Positions 41,127 through 49,760 of a stretch of 64,000 bases of DNA are shown one piece after another (position 1 is the stretch's first letter; each line of letters begins with the position of its first letter). The stretch is from the NCBI GenBank assembly GCA_018712345.1, contig DVHG01000008.1, positions 62,001-126,000 on the forward strand, written 5' to 3'. This DNA comes from Candidatus Onthovicinus excrementipullorum (GTDB taxonomy: Bacteria; Bacillota; Clostridia; Oscillospirales; Acutalibacteraceae). A program made the translations under genes and the position numbers. The notes beneath the pieces were generated by a model. That model had not been told where the DNA came from, ran no database searches, and worked only from the letters and a program-made list of their open reading frames with translations.

Positions 41127-41867
41127 TTACAGGATCAGGCTCCGGGCGATCCGGCGCTTGTATTCAAGAAACTCCGGTGTCAGATCAAAATCGTGCGGCC
41201 GGGGCCGCGGGACGTCTACCACGATCTCATCGGTGATGCGTCCGGGCTTGCCGGAGAGGATGTAGATCCGGTCCGAGAGTTTGACGGCCTCATCCATATC
41301 GTGTGTGATAAAGATGGTGGAGAGGTCAATCTCCTCCATAATTTCCAGATACCAATCATGCATGGCGCTCTTTGTAATGGTATCCAGTGCGCTAAACGGC
41401 TCATCAAGCAGTGCCACACCGTCGGAGGCCAGGTAAGTGCGCAGCAGGGCCGCGCGCTGACGCATCCCTCCGGAGAGCTGGTGCGGGTACTTCTTCTGCG
41501 TACCATCCAGCCCGAACTGGGCAAAAAGCTCTCCGGCCCGGGTGCGGGCCTCCTCTTTGGATGTCCCCTTGATGATCAGCGGCAGCGCCACATTATCCAC
41601 CACCGTCCGATACGGGAGCAGCAGATCCTTTTGAAGCATATAGCTGATTCTACCAGGCTTTCCGGTGACATTCTCCCCGTTCAGGAGGACCCGCCCATCC
41701 TCCGGTGTGTAGAGGCCGGAGATCACATTGAAGAGCGTCGTCTTGCCCGCTCCGCTCACCCCCAGCAGGGAGACCAATTCTCCCTTATGCAGGGAAAGGC
41801 CGATGTCCTCCAGCACACGATTCTCCCCAAAGCGTTTGGAGACGTGTTCAACCTTTAAGATTTCCAT
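41127..41867 (-). CDS. thiZ: ABC transporter ATPase of a thiamine-precursor importer
   Basis: 246-residue ATPase with Walker A GVSGAGKTT, Q-loop SYMLQKDLLLPYRTVVDNV, signature LSGGMRQRAALLRTY, Walker B VALLDEPFSALD and H-loop THDMDEA. The closest style is the NitT/TauT (SsuB/ThiZ) group. It is the last gene of the TPP-riboswitch operon and starts 5 bp after the binding-protein gene. The start at 41867 gives a standard N-terminus (MEILKVEHVSKRFGE). Energises uptake through the adjacent permease. Confidence 0.88.
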   Translation of the reverse strand: MEILKVEHVSKRFGENRVLEDIGLSLHKGELVSLLGVSGAGKTTLFNVISGLYTPEDGRVLLNGENVTGKPGRISYMLQKDLLLPYRTVVDNVALPLIIKGTSKEEARTRAGELFAQFGLDGTQKKYPHQLSGGMRQRAALLRTYLASDGVALLDEPFSALDTITKSAMHDWYLEIMEEIDLSTIFITHDMDEAVKLSDRIYILSGKPGRITDEIVVDVPRPRPHDFDLTPEFLEYKRRIARSLIL

Positions 41868-41872
41868 AGTGA

Positions 41873-42886
41873 TCAAGAGAGATAATCGTTTGTAAAGCCG
41901 GTTCCGGCGGGGAGCTCTTTGGCGATCAGCTGATTGTCCCACAGCCACTGATAGAAGCCGTCCCAGCGGGCGGGATCAATGTACCCCCACTGCTCCACGT
42001 CCGATTTGTACTCATTGGCAAGCCACTTTTGACTAGCGGTTACAAGCTCCTCGGAGCCTTTCAGGGAACCGGTCGTATCGCCGTCAATGAGAATCTGAGC
42101 GGCCTCTTCCGGATTGGTGATCGCGTACTCATAGCCCTGCTTAACCGCGTTCAGGAATGCCTTGGCACGGTCGCCGTGCTGGGCAAGATAGTCGTTGTTT
42201 GCAATGAGGACGGGAGTATAGTAGTCAAAGGTCGGGTTCAGATCGCGCAGGGCGAAGTAGTCAAACTCCAGCCCGCTGAGCTCTGCATTGATACCGCCCC
42301 ATGCATAGTAAATCCACACGGAGTCGGTCTGGTGCGCGCTGAGCGCGGCGGCCTCATCCGTGATATTGTTCGGAATAAGCTGAACCTTGGAGTAATCGCC
42401 GCCGTCGGCCTCAATGACGTTCTTCAAAATCGCCTGCTCAATGGGGTTGTCCCATGTGGCATAGGTATGGTTTTCCATGCCCTTCGGGGTGTCCATCCCT
42501 TCGCCCTTGCGGGAGAGGATACCGGAGGTGTTGTGCTGGATCAGTGCGGCCACGGCTGTGATTGGCAGCGGCTCATCGAGGGCGAGGGAGGCCGCCATGG
42601 TGTCCTGCGCCTCAATGGCAAACTGTGCCTGTCCAGCGGCGCACATGGAGGCCGAACCTCCCTCCGGCGGCTGGACGATCTCCACCTCAAAGCCTGCATC
42701 CTTAAAATAGCCCTTGGCCTGCGCCACATAGAGTCCAGTGTGGTTCGTGTTGGGCGTCCAGTCCAAGCAGACGGTAATTTTTTCCAGCTGATTGTTGGCA
42801 TCCCCTCCCTCTTCCGTCGTACAGGCGGCCAGAGACAGAGCCATCAGGGCGGCGGTTCCGCCCGCGAGAATCCGTTTGATCTTCAT
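41873..42886 (-). CDS. thiY: substrate-binding lipoprotein of the NMT1/THI5 family
   Basis: 337 residues: lipobox ALSLAAC, then a periplasmic-binding-type fold. The LDWTPNTNHTGLYVAQAKGYF motif is the signature of proteins binding pyrimidine precursors of thiamine, such as ThiY for the formylaminopyrimidine. The GSASMCAAGQAQFAI segment is also typical of this family. It captures the precursor outside the membrane and delivers it to the ThiX-like permease. Part of the TPP-controlled operon, which supports the assignment; the exact ligand (HMP or formylaminopyrimidine) is inferred. Confidence 0.88.
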   Translation of the reverse strand: MKIKRILAGGTAALMALSLAACTTEEGGDANNQLEKITVCLDWTPNTNHTGLYVAQAKGYFKDAGFEVEIVQPPEGGSASMCAAGQAQFAIEAQDTMAASLALDEPLPITAVAALIQHNTSGILSRKGEGMDTPKGMENHTYATWDNPIEQAILKNVIEADGGDYSKVQLIPNNITDEAAALSAHQTDSVWIYYAWGGINAELSGLEFDYFALRDLNPTFDYYTPVLIANNDYLAQHGDRAKAFLNAVKQGYEYAITNPEEAAQILIDGDTTGSLKGSEELVTASQKWLANEYKSDVEQWGYIDPARWDGFYQWLWDNQLIAKELPAGTGFTNDYLS

Positions 42887-42889
42887 GTT

Positions 42890-43654
42890 TTAATCTCCTT
42901 TTCTTTCCCACGGCATGGAGAGCTTCTTGATGACGGACACCAGAAGCATCAGCAGCAGGCTGATAATAATGATGAAAATAATCACGGCGAACATCTTGTC
43001 AAACGCGTACGCCTTGCGCACGCGCGTCATGTACACACCGAGCCCCTCGAACCCCCCGAGCCACTCCGCAATGACTGCACCCACCACCGAGTAGGAGGCA
43101 GAAACACGCAGTCCGGAGAAAAAGTGCCCGATTGAGGAGGGAAACTTGATATAACGGAAAATCTGAAATTTCCCGGCGCCCATGCTCCGCAGCAGCGCAA
43201 CGGCGTCCGGGTCCGCGCTGCGGTAACCGTCAAGCAGGCTGACCGTGATGGGGAAGAAGGTAGTGATGACCACGAGCGTGATCTTCGGCGCCATGCCGAA
43301 GCCCATCCACAGCACCAGCAGCGGGGCGATCGCCACAGTAGGGATCGTCTGAGTGATAACCATCAGGGGATAGAGCGCCTTATATAAGAAGTTAAAGCGG
43401 TCCATCAGTGTGGCGATCACAAAAGACAGCAGAATCCCGATTCCCAGCCCGGCGAACGCCTCGGTCAGGGTGACGGCGGCGTGCTCCATCAGTGTGCTGA
43501 AATCTTTCACAAGCGCACTGCACACATCTACCGGTGAGGGCAGCATGTACGCGGGCATCACTCCGGACTCCGTCACGGAGAGCCAGATCAGCAGCACGGC
43601 GGCGATCGCCAGAATGGGCGCAAGCTTATTGGTGATGCTTTGCAACCTTCTCAT
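42890..43654 (-). CDS. thiX: ABC permease of a thiamine-precursor importer
   Basis: About 254 residues with six transmembrane segments and the EAA-loop region (DPDAVALLRSMGAGKFQIF...KFPSSIGHFF). It belongs to the binding-protein-dependent SsuC/ThiX type. The ATG at 43654 overlaps the upstream thiamine-binding-protein gene by 29 bp and has a weak ribosome-binding site, so translation is likely coupled; the exact start is uncertain. Works with the ATPase and binding protein that follow. Confidence 0.86.
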   Translation of the reverse strand: MRRLQSITNKLAPILAIAAVLLIWLSVTESGVMPAYMLPSPVDVCSALVKDFSTLMEHAAVTLTEAFAGLGIGILLSFVIATLMDRFNFLYKALYPLMVITQTIPTVAIAPLLVLWMGFGMAPKITLVVITTFFPITVSLLDGYRSADPDAVALLRSMGAGKFQIFRYIKFPSSIGHFFSGLRVSASYSVVGAVIAEWLGGFEGLGVYMTRVRKAYAFDKMFAVIIFIIIISLLLMLLVSVIKKLSMPWERKGD

Positions 43655-43925
43655 CGATCGTGAGGACACCGCCTTCCGGCTTATAGACGATCTTGACATA
43701 TGCGGATACGGACGGCGCTCCCGCGCGGATAGCGACCCTCTGGCACTCGGCTACGATCTCCATCAGCTGATCGTAGCTGTCGCCCTCTATGGTGGTCTCA
43801 AACGGGCCGACGTAGCAGTTGAGTCCGGAGTTCTTGATGTAGGCGATTACCTCGTCCACGATTCGGACAACCTCTGCGTCGCTGTCCACTTTCGGCAGGA
43901 CCTGGATTGCAATACTTGCGTTCAT
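43626..43925 (-). CDS. thiamine-binding protein of the MTH1187/YkoF-like family
   Basis: 99 residues matching the Thiamine_BP (DUF77) type: MNASIAIQVLPKV at the start, GPFETTIEGDSYDQLMEIV in the middle, and VKIVYKPEGG near the end. Family members bind thiamine or its pyrimidine part in the cytoplasm. First gene after the TPP riboswitch and in the same operon as the importer, consistent with a role in sensing or carrying the imported compound. The start at 43925 follows AGGAGG. Confidence 0.85.
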   Translation of the reverse strand: MNASIAIQVLPKVDSDAEVVRIVDEVIAYIKNSGLNCYVGPFETTIEGDSYDQLMEIVAECQRVAIRAGAPSVSAYVKIVYKPEGGVLTIDEKVAKHHQ

Positions 43926-43997
43926 ATTGGAAAACCTCCTGAATAAAAAAATAGAGCCATGCGGATACCGTCGTCATGCCGCAAGGCTGTTGTGGAA

Positions 43998-44095
43998 AAC
44001 ATTCCTACGCCGGCATTACCCGGATCAGGTTTGAGGGACTGGAGCGGGTTAGCTCCGATCTCAGCCGACATCCGTCAGCGCCCCTTGTCGGTATT
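43998..44095 (-). promoter_or_regulatory. TPP riboswitch
   Basis: Read leftward, the conserved aptamer core is visible: GGGGCGC near the 5' end, GGCTGAGATC, then CCTGATCCGGGTAATGCCGG and CGTAGGAA. It precedes the thiamine-precursor uptake operon and should shut it down when thiamine pyrophosphate is high. Confidence 0.95.
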
Positions 44096-44113
44096 CGGTT
44101 TTGCTCGACATTT

Positions 44114-44142
44114 ACTATAGCACAAAACGGGGGCATTTGCAA
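44114..44142 (-). promoter_or_regulatory. promoter of the TPP-riboswitch operon
   Basis: Read leftward: TTGCAA (44142-44137) and TATAGT (44119-44114), 17-bp spacer, ending about 20 bp before the aptamer. Confidence 0.75.
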
Positions 44143-44181
44143 GGTCCGGCGGCAATTTTATCCGAAAGGGAGAGCACAGAC

Positions 44182-44481
44182 ATGTACGATGACATTTTAA
44201 GAGCGCTCTATGACGGGCAGATTTCCCCCTGGGAACAGGAGCCCGCGCCCACCGCACGGCATGCGATGGCGCAGAAGGCATACAATGATGCACATGCAGG
44301 ATTTTTCTGCGAGCTGCGCGCGGCCGTCCCGAAGCTTGCGGACCAGCTCGAGGAGCTACTGGCGGCCCGCAACGATCTGAGCTATGAGGAGTGTGCGCAG
44401 GCCTTTGCGCAGGGATTCATGCTCGGCGGGCGGTTCATGCTTCCGGTTCTGCGGCCTGATTCCACTGACCGCGCCGTCTGA
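44182..44481 (+). CDS. small protein of unknown function (DUF6809-like)
   Basis: 99 residues, helical, acidic, beginning MYDDILRALYDGQISPWEQE and containing EECAQAFAQGFMLGGRFML. This order matches short uncharacterised Firmicute proteins grouped as DUF6809; I recall the pattern rather than having verified it. No motif suggests a function. GGGAGAG lies upstream of ATG 44182. It is divergent from the thiamine operon, with overlapping promoter regions. Confidence 0.7.
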   Translation: MYDDILRALYDGQISPWEQEPAPTARHAMAQKAYNDAHAGFFCELRAAVPKLADQLEELLAARNDLSYEECAQAFAQGFMLGGRFMLPVLRPDSTDRAV

Positions 44482-44606
44482 ATCATGGCAAAACTGTCCG
44501 CACTTTGTAAACTTTTTGATTCCGTTTGAAAATATGGTCCAGCTATGGTAAAATATTTTCATATCCGTGCCGCACTGCGGCAAATAACCAGTTAGGAGGC
44601 ATCGCC

Positions 44607-46112
44607 TTGAACGACAGGGAAAAGGAAAACCAGCCCGGCACGCCCGAGGAAGAGAAAAAGGGCGCCTCTCCCGCTCCGGACGGGGAGGACCTGAACCGGG
44701 AACTGGAGCAGCTGCGCGACATCTTCCAAAAGGAACTGGACGAACAGACTGCGCAGGCCGCCCAGGAAAGCGATCAGCCGGCGAGCGGGGAAGAAGGCAT
44801 ACCGGAAGATGACGGAGAAGAGGAACATTCCGGTATCAGCGACTGGGATCGCCTGATTACCGTGGGGGACACCCCGGTCATTATTGAGGAGGATTCTCTC
44901 TCCGAGCCGGAAGATGATGTGGCGGAAGATGAAGAAGACGATTTTGACGAGGATCTCTGTTACTGCTGCCAGAAAAACGAACGCAACCGCGAGCGCGGGG
45001 AGGATTACCCCTACTGCGAGGAGTGCCGCGAGAGCATGAAGCACCGCCCAGTGCGCTGGTATATGATCCCGGTGATCCTGTTTGTGGCTGCGGTGATTGC
45101 CCTGTCGGGGTACAGTATGCGCGGGATCGTTTCCGACTACACGGCGCAGGCCGCCGCGCACAAGCTCCTGCTGGAACACCATCCGGTGGAGGGCCTCAAC
45201 GCCTATTTTGATCTCTATAGCCAGGGCGTGAGCAGCAAGCCGATGCTCAAGCGTATGCTCCGCTCCCTGTGGCAATTTGGATATATTCAGAACGTACAGT
45301 CCATCCTCTCGTCAGAATTCACCTCCGAAGAAATTGAGGGGGACCGCACGCTGTCCGAGATCAATGACAAGCTCACCGCCTTCAACGCCACGGCGGAAGC
45401 GGCCTACAATATCATTGGCGACTATGAAACCAAACCAGCGTCGGAAATCCCATACGACGATCTGATGAACCAGCTGACAGCCCTGACCGAGAGTACGGAA
45501 GAGAGCTATGATTCCATGATCGTCAGCTATTACCAATTCTATCTGGCCAAGGTGTGCGGCAAGGATGTGCAGACACAGATTGGATACCTCAACCAGATGA
45601 AGGACTCCGGCAGTAAGGACTACAAGTGGCTCTATTACCCCGAACTGGCCAAATGTCTGGGGCAGGCCGGGGAATACGATGCAGCCTTCAATCTGTGCGA
45701 TGAGATCCTTCGGGACAACAAAGATGACCCTTCTGCCTATGCGGCCAAAGCGTCGCTCTACCGCAGGCAGCAGAATTACACGGCCGCCCTTGATGAGATT
45801 GCCAAGGGACTTGAGGTGAGCGCCAGCAATCCTGAACTGATCCGTCAGCGCGCCATTGTGTATCTGCTGCAGGGGGATACCGCCAACGCCAAAACCGATG
45901 CGGAGACGGCCTTTAACACCAGCGCAACCGTCAGTACGACAAACACGCTCGCGGTGGTGTGCCATGCCATTGGCGATACCGCCGGCTATAATGAGGCGGT
46001 CGACTTCCTGGAGAGCTACAGCACCCAGCTCTCCGACCGGACGCAGGCCTATGTGGACGGCGAGCTCACACTGGAACAACTATTCCTGGAAGGGAGTGCT
46101 GATGTAGCATGA
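44607..46112 (+). CDS. membrane-anchored TPR protein with acidic N-terminus and zinc ribbon
   Basis: 501 residues. The first about 110 are Glu/Asp-rich and disordered-looking. Then comes a four-Cys zinc ribbon (CYCCQ...YCEEC, about residues 115-140), a transmembrane helix (YMIPVILFVAAVIALSGYSM), and a region of helical TPR-like repeats to the end (AAFNLCDEILRDNKDDPSAYAAKASLY; ALDEIAKGLEVSASNPELIRQRA). Probably a scaffold. The start is TTG 44607, preceded by GGAGG; no ATG has comparable support. Its stop overlaps the next start (ATGA), so the two proteins are made together. Confidence 0.72.
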   Translation: MNDREKENQPGTPEEEKKGASPAPDGEDLNRELEQLRDIFQKELDEQTAQAAQESDQPASGEEGIPEDDGEEEHSGISDWDRLITVGDTPVIIEEDSLSEPEDDVAEDEEDDFDEDLCYCCQKNERNRERGEDYPYCEECRESMKHRPVRWYMIPVILFVAAVIALSGYSMRGIVSDYTAQAAAHKLLLEHHPVEGLNAYFDLYSQGVSSKPMLKRMLRSLWQFGYIQNVQSILSSEFTSEEIEGDRTLSEINDKLTAFNATAEAAYNIIGDYETKPASEIPYDDLMNQLTALTESTEESYDSMIVSYYQFYLAKVCGKDVQTQIGYLNQMKDSGSKDYKWLYYPELAKCLGQAGEYDAAFNLCDEILRDNKDDPSAYAAKASLYRRQQNYTAALDEIAKGLEVSASNPELIRQRAIVYLLQGDTANAKTDAETAFNTSATVSTTNTLAVVCHAIGDTAGYNEAVDFLESYSTQLSDRTQAYVDGELTLEQLFLEGSADVA

Positions 46113-46648
46113 TTACCGGATATATTGCAAAACTCCTGACTTTTCCCGGTGCGCTGATCCACGCGCTGTGGGAGCATATCCTCTGCCGCATCTACGGCAC
46201 CCCGATTGAGGATCCGCGCTATATGCGCTCTGACGAGATGTGCGGCCACATTGAGCACGAAGTCGAAGCCTCCACGGGCAAGCGGTTTTTTATGTGCTTC
46301 CTGCCGTTCCTGTTCAACCTGGTAATTGGCGTGGTCACGGCTTTCCCTGCGGCTGCCGGGCTGTTCTGGAACGGTCTGACCGGTGCGGATGGTGCCCTGA
46401 GCGCCATCATGCTGTGGGTCGGCATCTCCATGCTCGCAAACGTTTTCCCCAGCGTGGAGGACGCGCTGATGCTCTGGGACGCGATCTATCGGCGCGACGG
46501 CGGCATCCATATCATTGGCAAGATCCTGCTGGCCCCATTCGCAGCCGTGTTCTACGTGGGCTCCTATCTTGACAAATGGGGCGTCACGCTGCTCACCGGC
46601 ATTGCCACGGCAGTCTTCATGCCGTTTATTGGCTACCTGTTCGTCTGA
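46109..46648 (+). CDS. membrane protein, possibly a degenerate zinc-metalloprotease relative
   Basis: 179 residues with three to four hydrophobic helices (NLVIGVVTAFPAAAGLF; LSAIMLWVGISMLANVFP; ILLAPFAAVFYVGSYL; LLTGIATAVFMPFIGYLFV). The N-terminus TFPGALIHALWEHILCRIYG resembles the FPG-x-x-xHExxH-x-x-xC pattern of membrane DUF3267/M50-like proteases, but HExxH reads HALWEH, so activity is unlikely. That similarity is a tentative inference. Its start overlaps the stop of the TPR protein gene; a terminator follows. Confidence 0.6.
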   Translation: MITGYIAKLLTFPGALIHALWEHILCRIYGTPIEDPRYMRSDEMCGHIEHEVEASTGKRFFMCFLPFLFNLVIGVVTAFPAAAGLFWNGLTGADGALSAIMLWVGISMLANVFPSVEDALMLWDAIYRRDGGIHIIGKILLAPFAAVFYVGSYLDKWGVTLLTGIATAVFMPFIGYLFV

Positions 46649-46661
46649 GGAGCAAAAACAG

Positions 46662-46700
46662 GACCTCTCTCCCCGCCGCATGGGGTGAGAGGTCTTTTTT
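46662..46700 (+). terminator. Rho-independent terminator
   Basis: Stem GACCTCTC(T)CCCC / GGGGTGAGAGGTC followed by TTTTTT. Confidence 0.88.
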
Positions 46701-46908
46701 GATCTCCGGATATCACCTTTAGAGTTGGGACGGACAAGAAGCGCCATCATTATGCAGATCTGTTCCGCTGCAGACCGTGTTTTCCAGAGGGGCGCTTCCC
46801 CCGGTGGGACGAACGAACGATATGCAATAATAGCTTCTTTCATCAACAGACGTCAGAAAACGCTTCGGCGTCCGTTTCAATATTGATCTACGGTGGACGC
46901 GGTGCAGA

Positions 46909-47622
46909 TCAACCTTTATTTTTTTCGTCTTCAATGCGGTCGCGCAGCTCCTGCATCTTTTGGTCCGTCTGGGCAATTGTCTCTGCGCAGAGATACAGCT
47001 CTCTGGCAATATCCGCATCCACGGCGGAGCGACTCTTATAGTAGAGCTGATGCTCCAGACTGGCCCAAAAATCCATCGCGACGGTACGGATCTGAATCTC
47101 CACCCGGATGGACTCCTTCTGGGTGGAGAAAAAAACAGGAATTTCAATAATCAGGTGCAGGCTCCGGTATCCGCTGGGCTTAGGGCTGCGGATATAGTCC
47201 TTTTTGGAGATCAGCACGACATCATCCTGGCGCAGGAGCATCTCCGCCACATCATAAATGTCATTGATAAAGGGGCAGATCACGCGGATTCCGGCCACAT
47301 CGTTTAAATTTTGGGCGATGGATTCCACCGTGCCCGGTCGCCCCAGATCATTCAGCTTCCGGGCAATGCTGTACGGCCGCTTGATTCTGGACTGGATGCT
47401 TTCAATCGGATTGTGCGCCAGAGAGGAGGAAAGCTCGTCATTGAGCACTTCCAACTTTGTGGTGACCTCCCGGATGGCGCACCGGTATTTGAGCATTAAT
47501 TCCTCAAACTGGAACAGGTTGCGGATCATTTCATCCGACAGCTGCTCTGCATCCGCCCCGCCGAAAAAGTCGCGCAGCACTTCTTTGCGCTCGGACAGGC
47601 GCGCCTCATCCATTGTTTTCAT
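46909..47622 (-). CDS. small alarmone synthetase (RelP/RelQ-type GTP pyrophosphokinase)
   Basis: 237 residues containing only the RelA/SpoT synthetase domain. It transfers pyrophosphate from ATP to GDP/GTP to make (p)ppGpp. Seen motifs: RIKRPYSIARKLN, NDVAGIRVICPF, SPKPSGYRSLHLII and VEIQIRTVAMDFWASLEHQL. There are no hydrolase, TGS or ACT domains, so it is a stand-alone synthetase and another enzyme must degrade the product. The start at 47622 follows GAGGTG. Confidence 0.92.
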   Translation of the reverse strand: MKTMDEARLSERKEVLRDFFGGADAEQLSDEMIRNLFQFEELMLKYRCAIREVTTKLEVLNDELSSSLAHNPIESIQSRIKRPYSIARKLNDLGRPGTVESIAQNLNDVAGIRVICPFINDIYDVAEMLLRQDDVVLISKKDYIRSPKPSGYRSLHLIIEIPVFFSTQKESIRVEIQIRTVAMDFWASLEHQLYYKSRSAVDADIARELYLCAETIAQTDQKMQELRDRIEDEKNKG

Positions 47623-47701
47623 GCAAACACCTCTTTATCAGCTGTTTTCCCTTTGCAGGCCCGGCACGCGCCAGCAGGATACGCCGTTGCCGACCGTTCC
47701 T

Positions 47702-49081
47702 TTACGCCTTGGGCGCAGGGGTGGATATCTGCCTCAGTGCCTTTTTAAACTGGAAAGTGAACAGCACCGCAGTAAACGACACGGCCAGAAAATCGGCGAT
47801 CGGCTCCGCCAGGTACACTGCCATGGTCTGATTTGAGGTAAGGATCAGCGGCATGATATAAATCAGCGGAATCAGCAGGATAAATTTCCGCATGACAGCC
47901 ACCAGAATGGACGCCTTTGCGTTGCCAAGGGAGGTAAACGTCATCTGGCAGGCAATCTGAATGCCGAAGAGCAGCATGCTCCCCATATAGATCCGCAGGG
48001 CCGGCCCGGTGAACTCCAGCAATTCGGCCTCCGAGGTGAACATCGCGGCAAAGGCCTGCGGAAAAATCATGATGCATAGCCACAGGACCGTTGAGTAACA
48101 GAGGCTCACCTTCAGGAGCAGTTTGAAGGCCGCCTTTACACGGTCCACGTTCTGCGCGCCATAGTTATAGCTGATGATCGGCTGCGCACCCTGCCCCAGC
48201 CCCTGGAGCGGCAGCATGGCAAACTGCATCACGCTGGTCAGGATTGTCATCGCGCCGACGGCGATATCCCCGCCGTATTTCAACAGGGAGGAGTTAAAGC
48301 AGACCGAAATCACGCTCTCACTCGCCTGCATGATAAAGGTCGAGAGCCCGAGCGCCATACTCGGCAAGATAATTTTCGCTTTAAAAAGTAAATTCTGGCG
48401 GCGGATTCTGAGGTGTGTCTTTTTGCCAAGCAGAAATGCCAGTACCCACACGCAGGACATCGCCTGGGAAATGATCGTGGCCAGCGCGGCGCCCCTTACG
48501 CCCATATTAAACCCAAAGATAAAAATCGGATCCAGAATGATATTGGCAACTGCGCCGATCAGCACGGAGAGCATACCCGTCTTGGCAAACCCCTGCGCCG
48601 TGATAAAGGCATTCATCCCCAGTGTAATCTGGACGAAGGCGGTGCCGACGGCGTAGATATTCATATAGTCAACCGCGTATTGGATCGTATTTTCACTTGC
48701 GCCGAACGCCATCAGAAAATCCTGATTCCAGATCAGCAGGACCGCAGTCAGGACGGCGGAAATAATAATTTGCAGCGCAAAGGAGTTCCCAAGCGTTTTC
48801 TCCGCGGACTCGTAATCCCCTCTCCCCATAAAGATGGAGGCGCGCGGTGCACCGCCATAGCCGACAAAGGCCGCAAAGGCCGATACAATCATAATCAACG
48901 GCATACATACGCCCACGCCGGTCAGTGCCATTGCCCCGATATCCGGGATATGACCGATATAGATCCGGTCCACGATGTTATAGAGCATATTGATGACCTG
49001 GGCCGCCACCGTCGGCAGCGCCAGCTTCAGCAGCAGCTTGCCGATTGGCGCGGTACCAAGAAAGCCTTTTTCCTCATTCAT
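47702..49081 (-). CDS. MATE-family efflux transporter
   Basis: 459-residue, twelve-helix cation-coupled multidrug exporter. The N-terminal sequence LGTAPIGKLLLKLALPTVAA with NMLYNIVDRIYIGHI is typical, and the repeat half begins at about LPSMALGLSTFIMQASESV with QPIISYNYGAQ. The start at 49081 follows AAAGGGGAG and overlaps the MarR gene by 8 bp. The MarR repressor directly upstream in the same operon suggests drug-inducible expression. Confidence 0.9.
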   Translation of the reverse strand: MNEEKGFLGTAPIGKLLLKLALPTVAAQVINMLYNIVDRIYIGHIPDIGAMALTGVGVCMPLIMIVSAFAAFVGYGGAPRASIFMGRGDYESAEKTLGNSFALQIIISAVLTAVLLIWNQDFLMAFGASENTIQYAVDYMNIYAVGTAFVQITLGMNAFITAQGFAKTGMLSVLIGAVANIILDPIFIFGFNMGVRGAALATIISQAMSCVWVLAFLLGKKTHLRIRRQNLLFKAKIILPSMALGLSTFIMQASESVISVCFNSSLLKYGGDIAVGAMTILTSVMQFAMLPLQGLGQGAQPIISYNYGAQNVDRVKAAFKLLLKVSLCYSTVLWLCIMIFPQAFAAMFTSEAELLEFTGPALRIYMGSMLLFGIQIACQMTFTSLGNAKASILVAVMRKFILLIPLIYIMPLILTSNQTMAVYLAEPIADFLAVSFTAVLFTFQFKKALRQISTPAPKA

Positions 49082-49535
49082 GCTGCTCTCCCCTTTCTGA
49101 AGCCGTTTTGATATTCGCAACAATCCGCTTATTAAAACAGGCATACGCCTCCAGCTCTTCCGGGCCAAAGCCGTCAAACATCTTTTGCAGGAAACGCCCG
49201 CGCACCTGCTGGATCTCCGACACAATCGGGTCTGCCGCCGGCAGCAATGTCAGATGCATCCGCCGCCGGTCCTGCGGATCCTGTTCCCGCCGGAGCAGGC
49301 CGCGCTGGATCAGCTCCTCCGCGCCGCGGGAAACGTTGCCTTTGGACAGCATCCGCAGCTCCGCAATATCCCCAACCGTATCTTTTCCTGGGTTATTTTT
49401 TAAAAAGCTGATAATATCGGCCTCAATCTGTGTCAGTTGATACCGATCGCAGATGCTGCGGAGCATCTTATCATACAGCTTGATCATCATCCGAACAGTC
49501 CGCAGGATATCCGTTGTGCGTTCCACCTTTTTCAT
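49074..49535 (-). CDS. MarR-family regulator
   Basis: 153 residues with a winged helix: TQIEADIISFLKNNPGKDTV, then DIAELRMLSKGNVSRGAEEL as recognition helices and the wing REQDPQDRRRMHLTL. First gene of the MarR-MATE operon, overlapping the MATE start. Two palindromes just upstream are likely binding sites, so it should repress itself and the pump until a ligand releases it. Confidence 0.88.
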   Translation of the reverse strand: MKKVERTTDILRTVRMMIKLYDKMLRSICDRYQLTQIEADIISFLKNNPGKDTVGDIAELRMLSKGNVSRGAEELIQRGLLRREQDPQDRRRMHLTLLPAADPIVSEIQQVRGRFLQKMFDGFGPEELEAYACFNKRIVANIKTASERGEQHE

Positions 49536-49543
49536 CCCTTTTA

Positions 49544-49573
49544 AGTTTTAATTAAAACTGTTTTATATAAAAC
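49544..49573. promoter_or_regulatory. twin MarR operators
   Basis: Perfect palindromes AGTTTTAATTAAAACT (49544-49559) and GTTTTATATAAAAC (49560-49573), back to back, 9 bp upstream of the MarR start. Confidence 0.75.
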
Positions 49574-49679
49574 TATTTTACTCAAAATTTAATATTTGTC
49601 AACTGCCTTTTACCATCCGTCATAAAAAATTAAAATATTCCCATGACGGGCCCCCGTATGCAAAGACGGAGGCATAGGA

Positions 49680-49718
49680 AAAGCCCGGCACCATCCCAAC
49701 TTAGATGGTGCCGGGCCT
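49680..49718 (-). terminator. terminator of the PFOR gene
   Basis: Stem CCCGGCACCATC / GATGGTGCCGGG; read leftward it ends in GGGCTTTTCC. Confidence 0.82.
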
Positions 49719-49760
49719 GCCTGTTTTACGCAAACTGTGCTGGAACAGGAAGTGAAATGA

